DNA of 60,000 bases from Nymphaea colorata (Eukaryota > Streptophyta > Magnoliopsida > Nymphaeales > Nymphaeaceae). The number at the start of each line of letters is the position of its first letter. Position 1 is the first letter of the stretch. The translations under genes were made by a program, and so were the position numbers. The notes under the pieces were generated by a model that saw only the letters and a program-made list of their open reading frames with translations, did no database searches and was not told where the DNA came from. Below, in pieces: positions 22,850-35,556 of the stretch. Location: positions 2,614,704-2,674,703 of the forward strand of contig NC_045139.1 of the NCBI RefSeq assembly GCF_008831285.2, read 5' to 3'.

Positions 22850-23698
22850 TGGATGTACAAAACTCTAATTGAGAGACACCTCACTAAAAGCGTCAGCCTT
22901 TTCCAGATATCTCATCCGGATAAAAGGTCTAATTATTTGCAGGGTAAGCGGAGTTCACTGTTGGTCTCAAACCGGCCGATCAAGCAGCTCTCCAAATTAA
23001 TTAAGATGAAGAGACTTGGAGAAGCTAAGTCCTGTATATATAGTTGATGGAAATAGAAAACTTTCAATGAAACATGGAGAAGCTCAGTCCTGTATATATG
23101 GTTGATGGAAACATAAAACTAGCTTTTCAATTAGCTGCGCATGGCTCAGAAAGAAGGTGGAGAAAAATTGGACATTTGTGCCACCAACAATTTAAATTCA
23201 CCATATTTGGAATATGAAAGAAGGTAGGGTCGGCGAAGGCAGTTTTGAGTTTCTTCCCGTGTTTCCTTGCATTTATATGAGAAAAATAACCTAAACGTAA
23301 GAAGGAATGTTATGTGCAAACACCTCCCAGAAACCAACGAGTTTACATCTTCGACAAAGGTCAGCTTTTGAACCGGTGATGTGTTAGAAATTTGTTGACA
23401 CTCACAAGTTGCTCCTACCAAGTGAGTTGAGCTAAGCTAATGAAGAAAGGGACATGAGTTTTGAACTTGAGATGCCTCGATAATGTGTCAAGAAGCCCCC
23501 CTAACAAGGGGGTGGAGCTAAGCTAATGGGCTGATGGCCCGCCACCGAGAGGCATGCAATAGCATACGTGTTTCAGATGGGCTTTTAACTGCTTGTGTCC
23601 TAGTAAGTTGATAACCTTCACAAGTTGCCCCTACCAAGTAAGTGGAGCTAAGCTAATGGGCTAAGAGACATAGCATTACTTTTTTCAAAGATGCTTAC
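22850..23698. other. Spacer with relic TNL intron sequence
   Basis: Three copies of a CAAGTTGCCCCTACCAAGT / GGAGCTAAGCTAATGGG unit (about 23400-23430, 23500-23535, 23620-23660). Similar words lie between the LRR and C-JID exons of TNL-4 (42580-42640) and next to the TNL-2 LRR exon (10335-10365), so this is probably degraded TNL intron. Confidence 0.45.
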
Positions 23699-23886
23699 CG
23701 GAAGTCTTTCCTGCAATGAGTTAAAAAGGCTTCGATATCCTTTAAGATTTAATCTCACCAATAGTTTCGACTGTTTGCGCCAGGAATATCCAAAAGCTTT
23801 TGGCAGCCTCTAAGTTTAATTCATGTAATCCTTTTGCATTTGATACATCTGCTATCATTTCCAACTCAGCTCAGTTGGACGCATTT
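23699..23886 (-). pseudogene. Relic of a TNL long LRR exon (3' end)
   Basis: Aligns with the end of the TNL-4 LRR exon: GAAATGATAGCAGATGT and AATGCAAA-type words encoding EMIADVSNAKG, and a donor GGTAAGC at the same place. The frame is broken and the upstream part is interrupted by the TRIM element starting at 23887. Confidence 0.75.
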
Positions 23887-24268
23887 TGTAACACCCCAAA
23901 AGTTTAGTTCCGTATCGAATATTGTGAGAGACCTTCAAAGACTTATAAAGGGATATCATTAATGAGATGATTGTCCTGGTTTCCAGCCTTTTAGGGTTGG
24001 AACCGAAACTGCTAGCGGGTGGGTTGAAATCTGCCGAACCAGGAGCCCGAGCCCATGAGTGGGTCGGGTTATTATAGTGGTATCAGAGCCGGTTGAACAC
24101 TCGAACCTGGGGTCCCACACGCGCGGACGCGTGTGTCTTAAGGGCGGTGGATTGTAACACTCCAAAAGTTTAGTTCCCGTAAAGATTGTGAAAGATCTTC
24201 AAGGACTTTTACAGAAAGACCATTAATGAAATGATTGTCCTGGTTCCTAACCTTTTGGAGTTGAAAGC
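23887..24268 (+). mobile_element. TRIM-like miniature LTR retroelement
   Basis: First LTR 23887 to about 24076 begins TGTAACACCCCAAAAGTTTAG. It is followed at 24078-24089 by TGGTATCAGAGC, the usual primer-binding site complementary to initiator Met tRNA. After only about 60 bp and a purine tract (AAGGGCGGTGGA) a second LTR starts at 24153 (TGTAACACTCCAAAAGTTTAG) and is traceable to about 24268. No gag or pol fits between the LTRs. The LTRs differ at many positions, so the element is old, and the end of the second LTR is not clear. Confidence 0.85.
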
Positions 24269-24269
24269 T

Positions 24270-26600
24270 TCTCAAAGAGTCAACCAGGCCAACTGGTTGG
24301 AAGCTGCTAGGGGAAAGGCACTGCACAACAGTCTGGTTCTGCCATCCCGACCGTCGAATGCACGGACTGACAGGATGGGCGCTGCCATCAGGCAGCAGGT
24401 TAAAAATATTAGTGAAACCGCGGTCGTTCTAATAAAAAAACGGGGTTCAATGGTTTATACATATTTCTGAGCACATCTCTGTCCTAACAATCACAGGTTT
24501 CGAACTTCAAAACCGTCAAATTGAGATACACACATCTCTAGCCTACACATCTCTAGCCTAATTGGTTGTCTCTGGTTTTGTTGATCCATTTGTTTATTAG
24601 CCTTATTTGATCTATCCAAACAGGCATCAATTGATTTCTTTCTATCCAAACAGGAATTAATTGATTTCTCAAAAAGATTGAGAACAATGGCTGGGTCAAA
24701 TCACTTGGTGTCGTTTATGGGTCCCAAAAAAATAAAAAACTGAAGCTCAAATTATCTTTAGATAATAAATATTTACAAGGAATGTCAAAATTAAGGGAAA
24801 AAAAAAGCGTCCAGTGGTCTCTCAAGCAAGATTCAAGCTACCGTGGAAAAAAAAGATAATAGCTTTTCACTAGATGAAGTTATATAAACTAATTATAGAA
24901 AATGGAAATCAACTGCCGCATATGCTCCCCATAGTCAAATATTTAAAACCGGTTTTTAAGGATTAGTTTGACAAAAGTAATATATTTTTACTATGTCATG
25001 AATCTGCCCCAAGAAAATAAAGCAAGTACTTGCAATGGTGTTTTACAGATCTGCCTTATTTTTCAAAGTAGATTTATGGGACAAACAATAACAGCTTGTT
25101 AATATTATCAAACAGCCCCCTGAATACACCATAAAGTATTGTTATAAGGAAAACACCGTTGCAATACCTAAACCATTGCCAATGCTCCTATCATTGGGCA
25201 CTTTTTGTCACAGGTTTAAACTTGTTAGAAATCTGGTAACTTCCATCGGCCGGCTGACTTCAATTGTTCAATCATTCAGTAACGATAAAAGTTACAAAAC
25301 AGTATCATGGTTTCATTGAGCTTAGCCACATACATATATAGTTAATTTCATTTCATCATTTCTTTAATGGCGCTGGAACACATTATGCAAGGGTGCCCGT
25401 TTTTTCCTGATTACTTTCACGAGAAGTAGTCTGAACTAATTAATTGGAGGTACTGAGAAAGATCAAAAGAATTACCTCGTTGCAAAATAAAGGTGGATAA
25501 AATATTTCAATTAAGCAAAATAGATCACAAGCAGTCCGGGCACGCACGTTATATCCCTGGCCTGAGTGTCATAGGAGGGAAGCTTTCCTTCACGCTTCCT
25601 CATAATGCACAAGTCCCCCATCACGTAAGCCACATTCTTTTGCCTTAAAACCAGTTCTATGTGCCATCCAGCCGGAATTATTTTTTATGAGGCACTAAAT
25701 ATATAATTAACAAATTTTTAATTAGTCTCAAGTAGCGACTTGTGTCTTGTAAGGCCAATCTACGCGGATCCATTCAAACACACTCATTGAAAATAAAGGT
25801 TTTAAATTAGAGTCCCAGGTCTGCCAAAAAAAAAAAACCCTCACCTACAAAGACTAAAAGGAGAAAAACGAAAAAATATCATATTTCCAAAATATTTTTT
25901 AAATGATTAAAATGCCCCTATTTCTCTTTTGGTGTGTATTGTCACTGCACATATTGATACCATATGTGGTGTTGAATGGCATATACTGACATTCTCTTGG
26001 CTCCTGACCCACCTCAATTTTTTTAAAAAGGAATTTACATGTAAATTTTTTAAAATTTTCACTTGTTTTATATAAAATTTTGAAAATTAGTATTTTCAAA
26101 ATTTAAAAACTTTAAGTTGGTCCCTCGTAAAAAATTTCTGGCTATAAACACTAACTAATTCCATATTAAAATCAATATTCAGTTAAGTAGAAAAAAATTA
26201 TAGAAACACTCTTAATTTCAAAAGAAATAACAAAAAGGTGTCGCATTTCAGTTTAGCTCATTACTTGGAGTGAAATATATGACAAAAATATGCGCGTGCG
26301 TAGTAGCCCGACATGCATCATGTCGGCCCATCTTTCCTGAGTGCATTCATAAGATTGCATTAATTGGCCAATTAATACGAATGCTTTAGCTTTCGTGTCG
26401 AAGAAAAAATGTGCACAAAACTCATTTTGCATTAGCTAATTATGCAATAATAGCAAGAAAAAGAAACAATTTATTAAACTTGCCCCAAAAACTGTGCCTG
26501 GTTCTTATATCCGAAACGCACGTCAAAAGCAAGTCATGAGCAGCGGACTCAAGCCTTTCGAGTTCATAGACTTTCTGATGTTGCTTTGTTCTGAATTGCT
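24270..26600. other. Intergenic, no gene seen
   Basis: 24990-25160 contains a relic of the foldback MITE family of 9900-10210. 25360-25560 resembles 22140-22270 and 22730-22760 (GGAGGTACTGAGAA, GTGGATAAAA, CACAAGCAG). A short repeat CACATCTCTAGCCTA is doubled at about 24530-24560. Nothing coding. Confidence 0.4.
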
Positions 26601-26609
26601 ACATCACCA

Positions 26610-27912
26610 CCAAGCAGGGATGCGGCCATTTATGGACACACGCATCATCGTCATCGTCCGACTCCTCTGAGCATCATCGTCATCATTTCCCACAAATCGC
26701 CGCCTTCATCAGCCCGCTGTCCCCTTCAAAAACAGCCATGCCCACTGTCCGATATGCTTTTCTGTTAAGCATCATCCGTCATGACGTCTATCTCAAGTAC
26801 AAGATGTCTGCCCTGGCTGTCAACGGGGAGCGCATGTTTGGCACTCGCAGTTCTTTTACGTAGTTGTGAACTACTGCTGTCCATGCTGCTTTCATCTACA
26901 TACATACAGGGACACGAGGCCTTTCGAGAACTGCTTGGGAACAACGAAACAGAGGGCGGATTGTGGATTCGACGCCTCGCCATCGATCGGGCTTGGGGAG
27001 ATGGAGAAGTCAGGTATGCCTCCTCAGAAAACAGAGGATTGGAGATATACGGTAATTAAATAAATCAATAATGGCGAAGCTGCCGGCCTTATTAGATCTT
27101 CCAGTGACATTAATTTCTCACCAATTCAAATAGTTGCACTTGTGGTAGATCAGAGTTTATTTTGCGTGATCCCATTAGATTTTTTTCGCAACAGTAACAT
27201 AATGTTACTGTTTCAAAGATTTGTATACAACACATTCATGAAACACTTGCAACAGCGTTCCATGAACCCATGAATCGGAAATTTTGTTATTGTCGTCAAA
27301 CAGCATTTTATTTAACAAGTGATCTGAATAAAAATATTAGTATGTTAATGAATAATAACTCTAAAAATATAATGAAAAGGAAAGTGAAACAAGTTAAATC
27401 AAAGTAAAATTAAGGAGTTTGAATCGAAAAATTATCGGAGTGTATCTAAGTACATATTTTGGATACGGGCATGACAACACGGATAAGTAGATCTTATTTA
27501 AGTATCCATGTGACTTAGGTTCCAACAAAATGCAAAATCTAGTATCTGTAGATGCTGAGATTCTCACAAGTACTCACAAGTAGACTTTCAATTTGTTAAG
27601 GACCTAAAAAATGGTTTGTCAAAGCAAACGCCATAAAGAAAAAAGTGAAGCTCCTATCTGCATCTCCTTAAACAAAATAAAAGGCTCAACAACCACTTGC
27701 ATTGTGTCTTTTACCTAATATGGTCTTTCAAATGTTAATAAAATAAAAGAAGACTATCTAATTAAAATTAAAAAAAAAAGAAACAATCTGAAGATAAAAG
27801 AAAATAAAAGGTTTTTCACCTTAACCCTCGATCTTGGAGGTTTCGAACCTTAGTTATTGAGGGGCCAGATAAGTCAAGAACAACAATATCCTCGAGGTGA
27901 AGGGCGTTGGCA
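26610..27912 (-). pseudogene. Relic TNL: short LRR exon, LRR exon start and C-JID exon
   Basis: Three pieces in the order of a real gene. 27836-27912 encodes LHLEDIVVLDLSGPSITK (short LRR exon). About 27530-27603 begins after an AG with VLNKLKV (start of the long LRR exon) and breaks at once. 26610-27022 is a C-JID exon: DFSISPSPIDGEASNPQ and VVPKQFSKGLVSLYV match TNL-3 (FSISGRRVIDGG..., LLPKQFDRGIVYLHV), then a 4-bp TATG duplication shifts the frame. A later MRVSINGR matches MRVSIDGC. Most of the LRR, and the NBS and TIR, are absent. Confidence 0.8.
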
Positions 27913-29150
27913 TTATAGTGAGGTGAACTTCTGCGAAGTTTCTGGGTGGCTCACTTTCCTCATCAATTCAAACCAAAAACTTGTGAACGGGTACGAATAG
28001 AACTTTTTCCAAAACATTTAGAGAACATTATGAAAGGCGCCACCAAACAACAGGTGACAAAAGAGAAAGGTAAAAATGCCAAAAAGTAAATAGCAAAGAA
28101 AGCAGGAGCAAGAAACCTGAGAAACAAAAATCAGACCATGAACAAAAACACATGAAGAGGAAGAGGGCAGTATCAGAGTCAAATGGTGGCTGGCATGGCA
28201 GTTGCCCACGCAAAATTAGGTTAATATATATGTTAATTTTTTTTATATATTTTATTGTTTTACGTGTTCTAAGAAATTAAAGATATTGAATGGGTGACCC
28301 TACCAAAAAAATTCTGGCTCCTTTATTTAGTAAAAGAGTGACTAAAAATACTTTCAGCTCCTTCTTCCTCATGGAAGCGCCGATTCTCTTTAGCATTGAG
28401 CATCTTTTAGTAAAATGTTGTTCGGAATTTTTGAATGACATATTTCATTGGCACTTCAAAAGTACTGTGCAAAGGAAACCACTCAGAAAATTCTCATACT
28501 TTCACCTCACTGTCTTCCGTTGGGTTTTTTCTCTACCACCTACTCCCACTTAATTATTAAATTGGATTGACCTCAATTTAGTCAATAAAGTTAAGCGCCC
28601 AGAAGATTTTCATGGGTTCATTTCACGAAGGTCATGGGTATTTCTTCTACCATACTTAAAAAAAAGTAATTTTTTGTAGACTTTTCCTTTACTCTTACAT
28701 TAGTGACGAATCCATTCAGTTTATTATTTGGACCCTTTGGATTTCAGTCGTGTAAAATGTACAATGTAAGAAATAGGGATCAGATCGGGTTCTAATCAGA
28801 TATGTTATTTAATCATATATGTTTGTCAAAATATTCATATATGAGTCTGGAAGCCAATTTTACAATCTGAATCTAATTTTTACTTTCTTATTTGAATTTC
28901 AATCTGAATTTTGAATGATATCTGGTTGATTTTTAAAATGTAAGAGCATTGGATATATGATACTTGTTTAAAGCTAAATTACATCTGAAATCAAATTGGA
29001 GTTTGATCATATGTCATTTGTTAAATCCTAATCTGACTCAATTTCTTAATTGGATACTAATTTCTTTTCATATCCGATTTTGTTGGAATGGTTCGATCGA
29101 ATAACGGATCTCAATCAGACATTTTTATATGCCTACTAAGAACTTAGATA
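27913..29150. repeat. Third, diverged copy of the 4190-5745 segment, with MITE relic
   Basis: Matches from GAGGTGAACTTCTG through TTTTCATGGGTTCATTTC and ACGAATCCATTCAG, ending in the MITE relic (about 28775-29133). An insert at about 28010-28340 includes the palindromic GTTGCCCACGC motif. Confidence 0.65.
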
Positions 29151-29459
29151 CTTCAAGTATTTAGAAGAAACCAAACCTTTTGCACTCCAAGGACATCCAA
29201 TGGCCTCTTTGCACGGTTTTGAACGGTTTTTTTTTTCATTTTTGTGTTTGCATAAAATATGCATTTGCTACGACACTTGCTTAGCTACTGCTTTTAGTAA
29301 GGAATGCACATTTTTCAATGGTTTTTTAAGGACATAAAATAAAAAATATATATCCAGTAAATAAAGTTATATTAACGTTCTCAATTTTTTTTATATTGAT
29401 CAACAGTGCAGCTCACAATCTCCACAAACTTATAAAATAATGTTTCATGTTTCTTCATC

Positions 29460-29710
29460 TTCTAAAGTAAGGGTGAGGGTGGGCATCATCAGGCCTGGCC
29501 CGATATCTCGGGTCTCCTGATAAGAAAAAATAATTTTTAAATTATAAAATAAATTGTTTATAATATAAATTTTATTTTTATAATAAAATATTTATTATTA
29601 AATTAAAAAACAAAAAGATAAAATTTGTAACAAGCTGGATCGGGTCCGGCTGAGCCTACCCAGGCCGCACCATCCGGCCTGGCCCTGTGGCCCAGGCCTA
29701 TTCTAAAGTA
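29460..29710. mobile_element. MITE-like element with GGGTGGGCAT end
   Basis: Begins AGGGTGAGGGTGGGCATCATCAGG and ends in GGCCTGGCCCTGTGGCCCAGGCC, surrounding an A+T-only core. A second sequence with AGGGTGGGCATTGGGCCGGG at 39476-39570 shares the end type. Boundaries are approximate. Confidence 0.45.
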
Positions 29711-29959
29711 CTACCGTTTCTTGAGAGGGCTACTTTTTAGGCACTCAGACGTTATCACATCGTCAAATATTCCATCCAATTTTATTTAAGCATTTAAGTT
29801 AATTTTTGAGATCAAATTTACTAGAAAAAAATGTTCTATTTTATTTAAGCATTTCACATTTGTTAGTTTTTTAAACTAAATATATTTAAAGAATTAAATT
29901 AAATAGCTAACTCTCTTTTAATTTCATATTAAAAAATCCAAGCCTTGTCATGCAGAACA

Positions 29960-30186
29960 AGTACAACAGGCGGTAAGATGTACACTTTTTGCCGATACGT
30001 AAAGGAAAACACTGGAATGATCAGCCGCGTAGCATTACTTCAATGTCAACAATTTCTTTTAATACTTGTCACGATTACTTGAGTAGGTGAGAATGAGATT
30101 TCGGCCCCTTTACATACTTATCTAAAAATGTCGTAATTCCAATCACCTAATTCTTAAAATTATTGTTTATCACCTAATTCTTAAAA
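29960..30186. other. 3' flank of TNL-3, duplicated at 47796-48005
   Basis: Shares AGATGTACACTTTT, GGAAAACACTGGAATG, TCAGCCGCGTAGCATTAC and CGGCCCCTTTACATA-type words with 47796-48005. Since it lies directly after the TNL-3 stop, the second copy probably marks the former 3' end of another TNL. Probably contains the polyadenylation region. Confidence 0.6.
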
Positions 30187-33100
30187 TTACCAATCAAATT
30201 CCACTACAAAATTATCGTCAGCTGCAATTGGATCGGGTCTAGAGTAGTTATTCATATACGTGAACAAATCACCGTGGAGTAGGACGCAGCCGTCGATGGA
30301 CACACGCATAGTCATCATCGTCCTAAGCCGGGCGTCACCATTCCCCTTAAATTCTCCTTGTTTTGCCATCTTCATCAGCTCGCTATCGCCTCCAAATGTA
30401 GCAGTGGGCAACTTCCTATATTTGTCCGGTTCGTCGTACCCATAACTACTTCTGTGCGTTTTAATTCTAAGTAAAGCTGAAAACTGGAATTTGGCATCAC
30501 CTGTCGTCATCTCTATCAAAACAACTCTGCCCGGTCGGCTGTCTTTAACTTCATCACTTGGAATGCTTTTATAAGCAAGTTCCGAGTCATTGCTGTCCAT
30601 GTTTCTATCTTCCTCACCTTTAGGGCTTTCATCTTCCCATTCGTCTACTTCCGAGCAAATGTTGTCCAGGCTGCTTTTTTCTACATGCAAGTACACGATG
30701 CCTCTGTCGAACTGCTTGGGAAGAAGGAATGAGATGGACTGTGGATATGACGACCCACCATCGATCACCCTCCTCCCAGAGATGGAGAACTCTTCTAGAT
30801 TTTCAAAGTGTGCTTCCTGGAAACAGAGGATGGAGATATCGTGGTTAGGGAGTAATCATAAACATATCGATAAAGGTGAAACTGAATGCCTTATTAGATA
30901 GATAGGATGCCATTAGCGAATGCCAGGACCTCCATAAGCTTGACATGCGCGTACCATCTTTTAGAAAACCATGCCCTTTCAACTCCGTCTCCAGGAATTT
31001 TAACAAAATTGCGGAAAATTTTGTCACCAATTCAACTAGCTTCACTTACACTGGATAAGGAAAAACAACACTGGTTTAGGGAGTCTTTCTCAACCCCACG
31101 AGCATCCATTAGCTTTTAAAAACATCTTTGAATCGAAGCTCGGGCTTTACAATCCCAATCAGATCAAATTGGAATTCTCAGAAACACGCTCTACATGACT
31201 AAAAGGTCTACTCAATTGAAGTTGTGGTAAAAGGACCAATTTGTGCATTATGATTGAGTGGAAACTCTTTCAAGAAAAGAGAATATCTTTTGGACCAAAA
31301 AACATAACAAAGGTTTTCCAAGATGTTTACCTGAAGTCTTTCGAAGAATGAGTCGTGAAGGCTTCTACATCCTCCAAGGTGCAATCGCCGTAACAATATC
31401 ATCTGGTTAATGCCAGGAACGTCCTCAAGCTTTCCGCAGCCCCTTGCTTCGAGTTCGGTGAGGGAAGGTAGGAACCAAGGCAAGAGCTTGAGCCCATGGC
31501 AATGAGAAACTGAGAGGACCTCAAGCTTCTCTAGCGACACAATGGAATGTGGCAGCTCTTCAATGGTTGTCCAACTCAAATCTAGTTCTTCAAGATTGAG
31601 AAAAGAACAAATGCATTCAAGTATTTCTGTCAACGAGGAACACCGCTGTAGATACAGCCACTTAAGTTGCTTCAAGTGTCTCATGGATTCAGGCAGGGCT
31701 GAAATCTGGTAGCAACCAGTAAGGTCAAGCTCTTCGAGTGAGGTCAATTGCCAAATTTCTTGTGGTAATGTCTTTAGTGACCAACATTCCCTCAAATTCA
31801 AGTGAGCCAAGCTCTCAAGAAGCCCAATAGATGGATCAAGTTCACTCATCTTAGTGCAATTTGTAAAATCCAACGTCTCAAGATGTGGCATGCTCGTAAA
31901 ATCTGGACAGATGGTGAGGTTAGAACAGCCCTCGAATTCTAAGACTTCTAACTTGCCAAGCAACACCGGCTCCAATGACTTTGGATCCTCCATTTGTGAT
32001 GGCAAAGTTGTAATTTCTATACAAAAACTTAGGTCAAGCTCTTCGAGTGAGGTCAATTGCCAAATTTCTTGTGGTACGGCCTTTAGTGACCCACATTTCT
32101 TCAAAGACAAGTGAGTCAAGCTCTCAAGAAGCCCAATAGATGGATCAAGTTCACTCATCTTAGTGCAATTTGTAAAATCCAACGTCTCAAGATGTGGCAT
32201 GCTCGTAAAATCTGGACAGCTGGTGAGGTTAGAACAATTAATGAAATATAAGACTCTTAGTTTGCCAAGCAAAACCGGCTTCAATGACTTGGGATCCTCC
32301 ATTTGTGATGGCAAAGTTGTAATTTCAGTACAATGACTTAGGTCAAGCCTTATGAGTGAGGTCAATTGCCAAATTTCTCGAGGTAATGTCTTTAGCGATT
32401 CGCAGCCGGACAAATTCAAGTGAGTCAAGCTCTCAAGAAGCCCAATAGATGGATCAAGTTCACTCATCTTGGTGCAACTTCTAAAATCCAATATCTCCAG
32501 ATGTGGCATGCTTGTAAAATCTGGACAGCCTGTGAGGTTAGAACAGTCACCGAAATTTACGACTTTTAGTTTGCCAAGCAACACCGGCTCCAATGACTTC
32601 GGATCCTCCATTTGTGATGGCAAAGTTGTAATTTCTGTACAAGAACTTAGGTCAAGCTCTTCGAGTGATGTCAATTGCCAAATTTCTTGTGGTACGGCCT
32701 TTAGTGACCCACATTTCCTCAAAGGCAAGTGAGTCAACCTCTCAAGAAGCCCAATGGATGGATGAAGTTCACTCATCTTCTCGCAACTGCTAAAATCAAA
32801 TTTCTCTATATATGGCATGCTCGTAAAATCTGGACAGATGGTGAGGTTATGACAGCTCTTGAAATTTAAGACTCTTAGTTTGCCAAGCAACACCGGCTTC
32901 AATGACTTCGGATCCTCCATTTGTGATGGCAAAGCTGTAATTTCTGTACAAGAACTTAGGTCAAGCTCTTCGAGTGAGGTCAATTGCCAAATCTCTGGAG
33001 GTAATGTCTTTAGTGACCCACATCCCAACAAAGAGAAGTGAGTCAAGCTCTTGAGATGCCCAATAGATGGATCAAGTTCACTCATCGGCACGCAATAACT

Positions 33101-35497
33101 GAGATCCAATTTCTTTAGATGCGGCATTCTCTCAAAATCTAGACAGTTGGTGAGGTTCCAACAACAGGCGAGATTTAAGACTTTCATTTTTCCAAAGACC
33201 TAAAAACACAAAGAAAAAACCTTTTTGTCAAGGAAATGCCACGAAAGAAAATGAAATTCACCTGCCTATTTGCATCAGATTAAAGTCGACAAATTGTTAA
33301 CTGCATGCACAGTGTGCGTCTCTTTGCATCATAATATCGCAAGGGATTTGCGTCAATCATGTAAACATCATTTTCCAGAAAAGCTGAAAAAGTGCGTATA
33401 CCTAACAGCTTCCCATTTACCTTGGTCGATTCCAATCCTTGTGGATTCCAAAGTTGAGTTATCCGGCTGCATGATAAGTCAAGAACAACAATATTCTCAA
33501 GATGAAGGCCACCAGGCAATGAATCCAAGTCTTCTTCAATACACCATTGCAACCATCTGAGCTTCGTAGGAAAATGTTCAAATTCACCTTTCAACTCTAC
33601 ATTTTTCCCCAACCGGAGCATTCTAAGTTCAGACATTGCGACAAAAGGCTCTGCTTCAACATACGTAGGTGCCCAATATGTACCCGAGTAGAGCTGAATT
33701 GCTTCAATTTTTTCCATTCCCTGCAATTCAAATGTAATAGGCAATTAAAGGAAATGGATTCGTTGAGAGAGATGAATTTTTGTGTCTCAGAATCAGAGAC
33801 ATGACTTCCACAAATAGACTAGATTATGGAAACTCCAGTTTTCAGACCAAGGCACATCCACATTTTACTAACTAGTTTTCTTGTATCGGCAGGCAAAAGG
33901 AAGATTCTTACCTTCTTGGTTTCCAATACATCTAGTGTCTCATCATCCTTCCACAATCTGCTCCTGTTATCTTGGGCGATTTTTCTTCCCATGTCCCGTA
34001 TAAGGTCATGCATTTCAAACTTTCCAGTGGCATCATTTATATTGATGAGAGACTTGTGCCTCAAGACTTGGATTGTTGTCTTTGGAAAGAACTTACAATC
34101 TTCCCACATGAGCAAAGCGAACTCTATCTTATTTTCTTGAAGAAAAAAACACGCTATGTCTAAAAATACTTTCTTTTCCTTTTCATCAAGTGCATCAAAA
34201 CTTATCTTCAAGCTTACATGAATATCTTCGTTTTGATCTTCCTGTAACTTTTGAAGCCCCTCTTTCCATTCTTCAACTGTTTCCATATCAAAGAAATGTG
34301 ATCCGAATATTGTCAGGGCTAATGGCAGCCCACCACCAGCAGATGCAACTTCCTCGGATAACTCCGCAAATTTGGGAGCAGGATCCTTTTTCCCGAATGC
34401 ATGCCAACTGAAAAGCTCAAGTGATTGGGTAGTGTCTAGTACCTTAGGTTCATACAGCTTCACGCTTTTTGCCCCCAATGCACGCTTATCTCTAGTGGTA
34501 ATGATGATTCTTGACCCTGAGCAAAACCAATCTATGCTGCCGGCCAGCGCATCCACTTGAGATTTCTTATCAACGTCATCGAGAACCAACAGAACCTTCT
34601 TACTGCGAATTCGATTTCTAATTATTTCAATTCCTTTGTCGACGCTGCTTATTTTAACATTTTCATCACTGAAAAAATCACGAAGTAGTTTTTCTTGGAG
34701 GGACTCAAGGCCAGTGGATTGTTTTGCAGCTTCTCTAACGTTTGGAATGAAACTAGAAGCATTAAAACGAGTGTAGATTTGGTTGTAGACTGCCTTTGCA
34801 AGTGTTGTCTTGCCGATGCCACCCATTCCATGGATCACAACCATTCTCACATTATTATCCTCCACATCTAACATTTCCTCCACATGTGCAATGCGAGAAT
34901 CCAATCCTACTGGATATCTAGCTACATGGAGAGAAGTCTTGCTCACTTCATTTAGGATCCTCTTCACAATGAGCGCAATGATCTTTGCCTCGTTTCTACG
35001 AGAAAACCAAAAGAATAAAAACTCAAACTTACGTATAAACTCCTGATAAACAATACCATATAAATCTTAATTAGGACAAGAATTGAATTACATGATTTCT
35101 AAAGCAATTCGTACTTTAGTATTTAAAGGCATCACAATTGCACAGTTGGCTAGAAAAGGTTAACTAAATGGTCACATTGAATTATTTAATTGTAATTCAG
35201 ATCTCAAAACTGAGCGCTTCGACCCGATCAAATGACATAGATGTATTCAAAACAACATATTGTCATAATCCGTTTTCATTGCTTGACCAAAAAAACATGC
35301 CTTTTGGGCGTAGAATAGTTGATGGTTTTTTGGCACAGTTGACTAGAGAAAGTAAAGGAAAGGGGATACATTTTTGTCACATTCAACAATATAATTTAAA
35401 CTCAGATCCCCAAATTTGAGAACTTTGACCCGATCAAATGACATAGATGTATTCAAAATAATATAAATTAAGTGACATTAACTCAAAGCTAAAGCCA

Positions 35498-35556
<59 letters not shown>

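Noticed and set aside
23887-24268. Assignment of the TRIM element to the Cassandra family
   Set aside because: The LTR start and primer site are similar, but I could not see the 5S rRNA-like promoter boxes that define Cassandra.
26765-26983. 72-residue minus-strand frame as a separate small gene
   Set aside because: It is the frameshifted second half of a relic C-JID exon.
31208-31330. C-terminal extension of the TNL-3 LRR frame
   Set aside because: Read-through of the CAG|GTAAAC donor; a complete C-JID exon with a phase-0 acceptor follows at 30816.
31646-33190. Regularly spaced repeats as a CRISPR-like array
   Set aside because: The 309-bp units are LRR coding repeats in a eukaryotic gene.
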